Assembly (NCBI GenBank): GCA_040758525.1
Contig: JBFLVQ010000501.1
Location: forward strand, 1-7,022
Direction: 5' to 3'
DNA: 7,022 bases
Source of the DNA: JBFLVQ01 sp040758525
Lineage (GTDB): Bacteria > Acidobacteriota > Blastocatellia > Chloracidobacteriales > JADJPF01
The translations under genes and the position numbers were made by a program. The notes below the pieces were generated by a model that was not told the DNA's origin, did no database searches, and was given only the letters and a program-made list of their open reading frames with translations. Shown here piece after piece: positions 6,099 through 7,022 of this stretch. The stretch's first letter is position 1. Each line of letters starts with the position of its first letter.

Positions 6099-7022
6099 CT
6101 AGCGTAGCCCTACGCATCCCTGCACCGATTCAATTAATCTATTAGAGTCATAAGCGATGCCATCTTTGAAGACCATCTCTACATTCTCTATATCACTGAT
6201 ATTACGGGCGGGATCTCCTTTGATAACAACAAGGTCTGCTTGTTTGCCGATTGCCACTGTACCTATACGATCAGCCAGGCCTAGATACTGAGCACCATTG
6301 GCAGTAGCAATACGAATCGCTTCTACCGGTGTAAAACCTGCTTCGACCAACAGTTCGACTTGGCGATGATTAGCAAAACCAGCTACTACACCACCTCGTC
6401 CAGTAGGATCAGAGCCAGCCAGTAATAGCCCGCCCGCTTTAGCAAAAGCGAGTTCGAATTGCATCTCTTTCTTTAGAATAGCTGGCCAAAAAGAGTCTTT
6501 ATCCTCAGCCAGCAGCGCTCGTGCAGTCAAATACTGTAGTCGCGCCTCTGCTGACATTGCATCTAAAATACGTTGTTGTGGCAGCTTATTAGTTAGAAAA
6601 GCTTGTATCTGAGGAGGCCGATTGGGAACAAATGTCTCCAGCACTGCCAATGTAGAGGTGATTGCAACATGATTTTTTACTAAGTCGCGAATCAGCTCCT
6701 GTACAGGTGCGCTTTCGATCTCAACTTTAAAAGCAAGCGTAATGTAAGTGGTGCCACCTGTAGGACAGACATCTGGCTGCTTACCAGCAACAAACTCACT
6801 ATCAACAAAGATACCATGCTCTAGATTGTCTATACCAAGCGCAGCCGCCTCACGAAAGCCTACAGCACAGAGATGGCCAGTTACTTTCAAGCCTCGTCGA
6901 TGTGCTGCGGCAATAATTGCGCTTAACTGCGCACGTGTAACACGCTCATAAGCTTTGAAAGATGTGGCGCCCTGATCTGCCCAATAATTGACCATCTTTT
7001 CTGCTTCTGCAGCACTGGTCAA
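6099..7022 (-). CDS. Amidohydrolase family protein, imidazolonepropionase-like (C-terminal part)
   Basis: This is the C-terminal 307 residues of a metal-dependent amidohydrolase; the reading frame stays open through the window edge, so the N-terminus with its HxH metal motif is missing. Counting from the edge, the visible active-site residues are Lys23 in SFKAY, which in related enzymes is carbamylated and bridges two metals, His50 in VTGHL, His69 in NLEHG, and Asp205 in LAGSDPTG, all in the expected order for the TIM-barrel fold. The C-terminal beta domain that completes the fold is seen in IGTVAIGKQADLVVIKGDP (253-271). The enzyme should hydrolyse C-N or related bonds of a cyclic amide, peptide or similar substrate. 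Relatives include imidazolonepropionase and prolidase-type enzymes, and substrate cannot be read from this part. Whether it is exported depends on the missing N-terminus. It ends 13 bp from the stop of the convergent ankyrin gene. Confidence 0.93.
   Translation of the reverse strand: MTSAAEAEKMVNYWADQGATSFKAYERVTRAQLSAIIAAAHRRGLKVTGHLCAVGFREAAALGIDNLEHGIFVDSEFVAGKQPDVCPTGGTTYITLAFKVEIESAPVQELIRDLVKNHVAITSTLAVLETFVPNRPPQIQAFLTNKLPQQRILDAMSAEARLQYLTARALLAEDKDSFWPAILKKEMQFELAFAKAGGLLLAGSDPTGRGGVVAGFANHRQVELLVEAGFTPVEAIRIATANGAQYLGLADRIGTVAIGKQADLVVIKGDPARNISDIENVEMVFKDGIAYDSNRLIESVQGCVGLR

Noticed and set aside
6102..6115. GCGTAG/CTACGC palindrome as a terminator for the ankyrin gene
   Set aside because: It lies inside the coding end of the amidohydrolase, has only a two-base gap (five usable pairs) and no following T-run.
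6748..6951. Plus-strand open frame within the amidohydrolase
   Set aside because: It lies wholly antisense to a strongly conserved enzyme region and its translation has no recognisable features.

Overview
The window carries five protein-coding genes, the last one cut by the window edge, and no RNA gene, insertion sequence or CRISPR array that I can see. The likely source is a bacterium of the Acidobacteriota. This is inferred from an ECF sigma factor of the type common in Acidobacteriota and Planctomycetota coupled to a kinase-TM-TPR protein, and from an imidazolonepropionase-like amidohydrolase of the type abundant in the same phylum. Base composition looks moderate to low in GC by eye (not computed), which is low for that phylum, so the assignment is tentative. 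Related phyla rich in ECF/kinase pairs, such as Planctomycetota, remain possible.

Layout. (1) Positions 5-574 (+) encode an ECF-type sigma factor. (2) Positions 574-4011 (+) encode a 1145-residue transmembrane Ser/Thr protein kinase whose start codon shares one base with the sigma-factor stop (TAATG), so the two are almost certainly one translationally coupled operon. (3) A long imperfect palindrome of about 85 bp (4017-4101) fills the gap between the kinase and the convergent gene. (4) Positions 4115-4933 (-) encode a probable exported protein with six cysteines and no recognised family. (5) A 231-bp divergent intergenic region holds a spaced dyad and a probable extended -10 promoter. (6) Positions 5165-6085 (+) encode a membrane protein with an N-terminal zinc ribbon and C-terminal ankyrin repeats. 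(7) Positions 6099-7022 (-) encode the C-terminal 307 residues of a metal-dependent amidohydrolase, convergent with the ankyrin gene and 13 bp from it.

How the genes may work together. The sigma factor and kinase form a plausible signalling unit. The cytoplasmic kinase domain is followed by one membrane helix and about 720 mostly TPR-like residues that should lie outside the membrane. Signals sensed there could lead to phosphorylation of the sigma factor or another target, in place of the usual anti-sigma factor, which is absent from the visible sequence. The most distinctive structure is a tandem array of about ten units with a nearly strict 46-residue period. Each unit is a TPR expanded by about 12 residues between its two helices, usually with a proline at unit position 20. 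The exported protein, the ankyrin membrane protein and the amidohydrolase show no clear functional link to the kinase or to each other, and their arrangement (divergent or convergent) argues for separate transcription units. No stretch over 300 bases lacks a gene.
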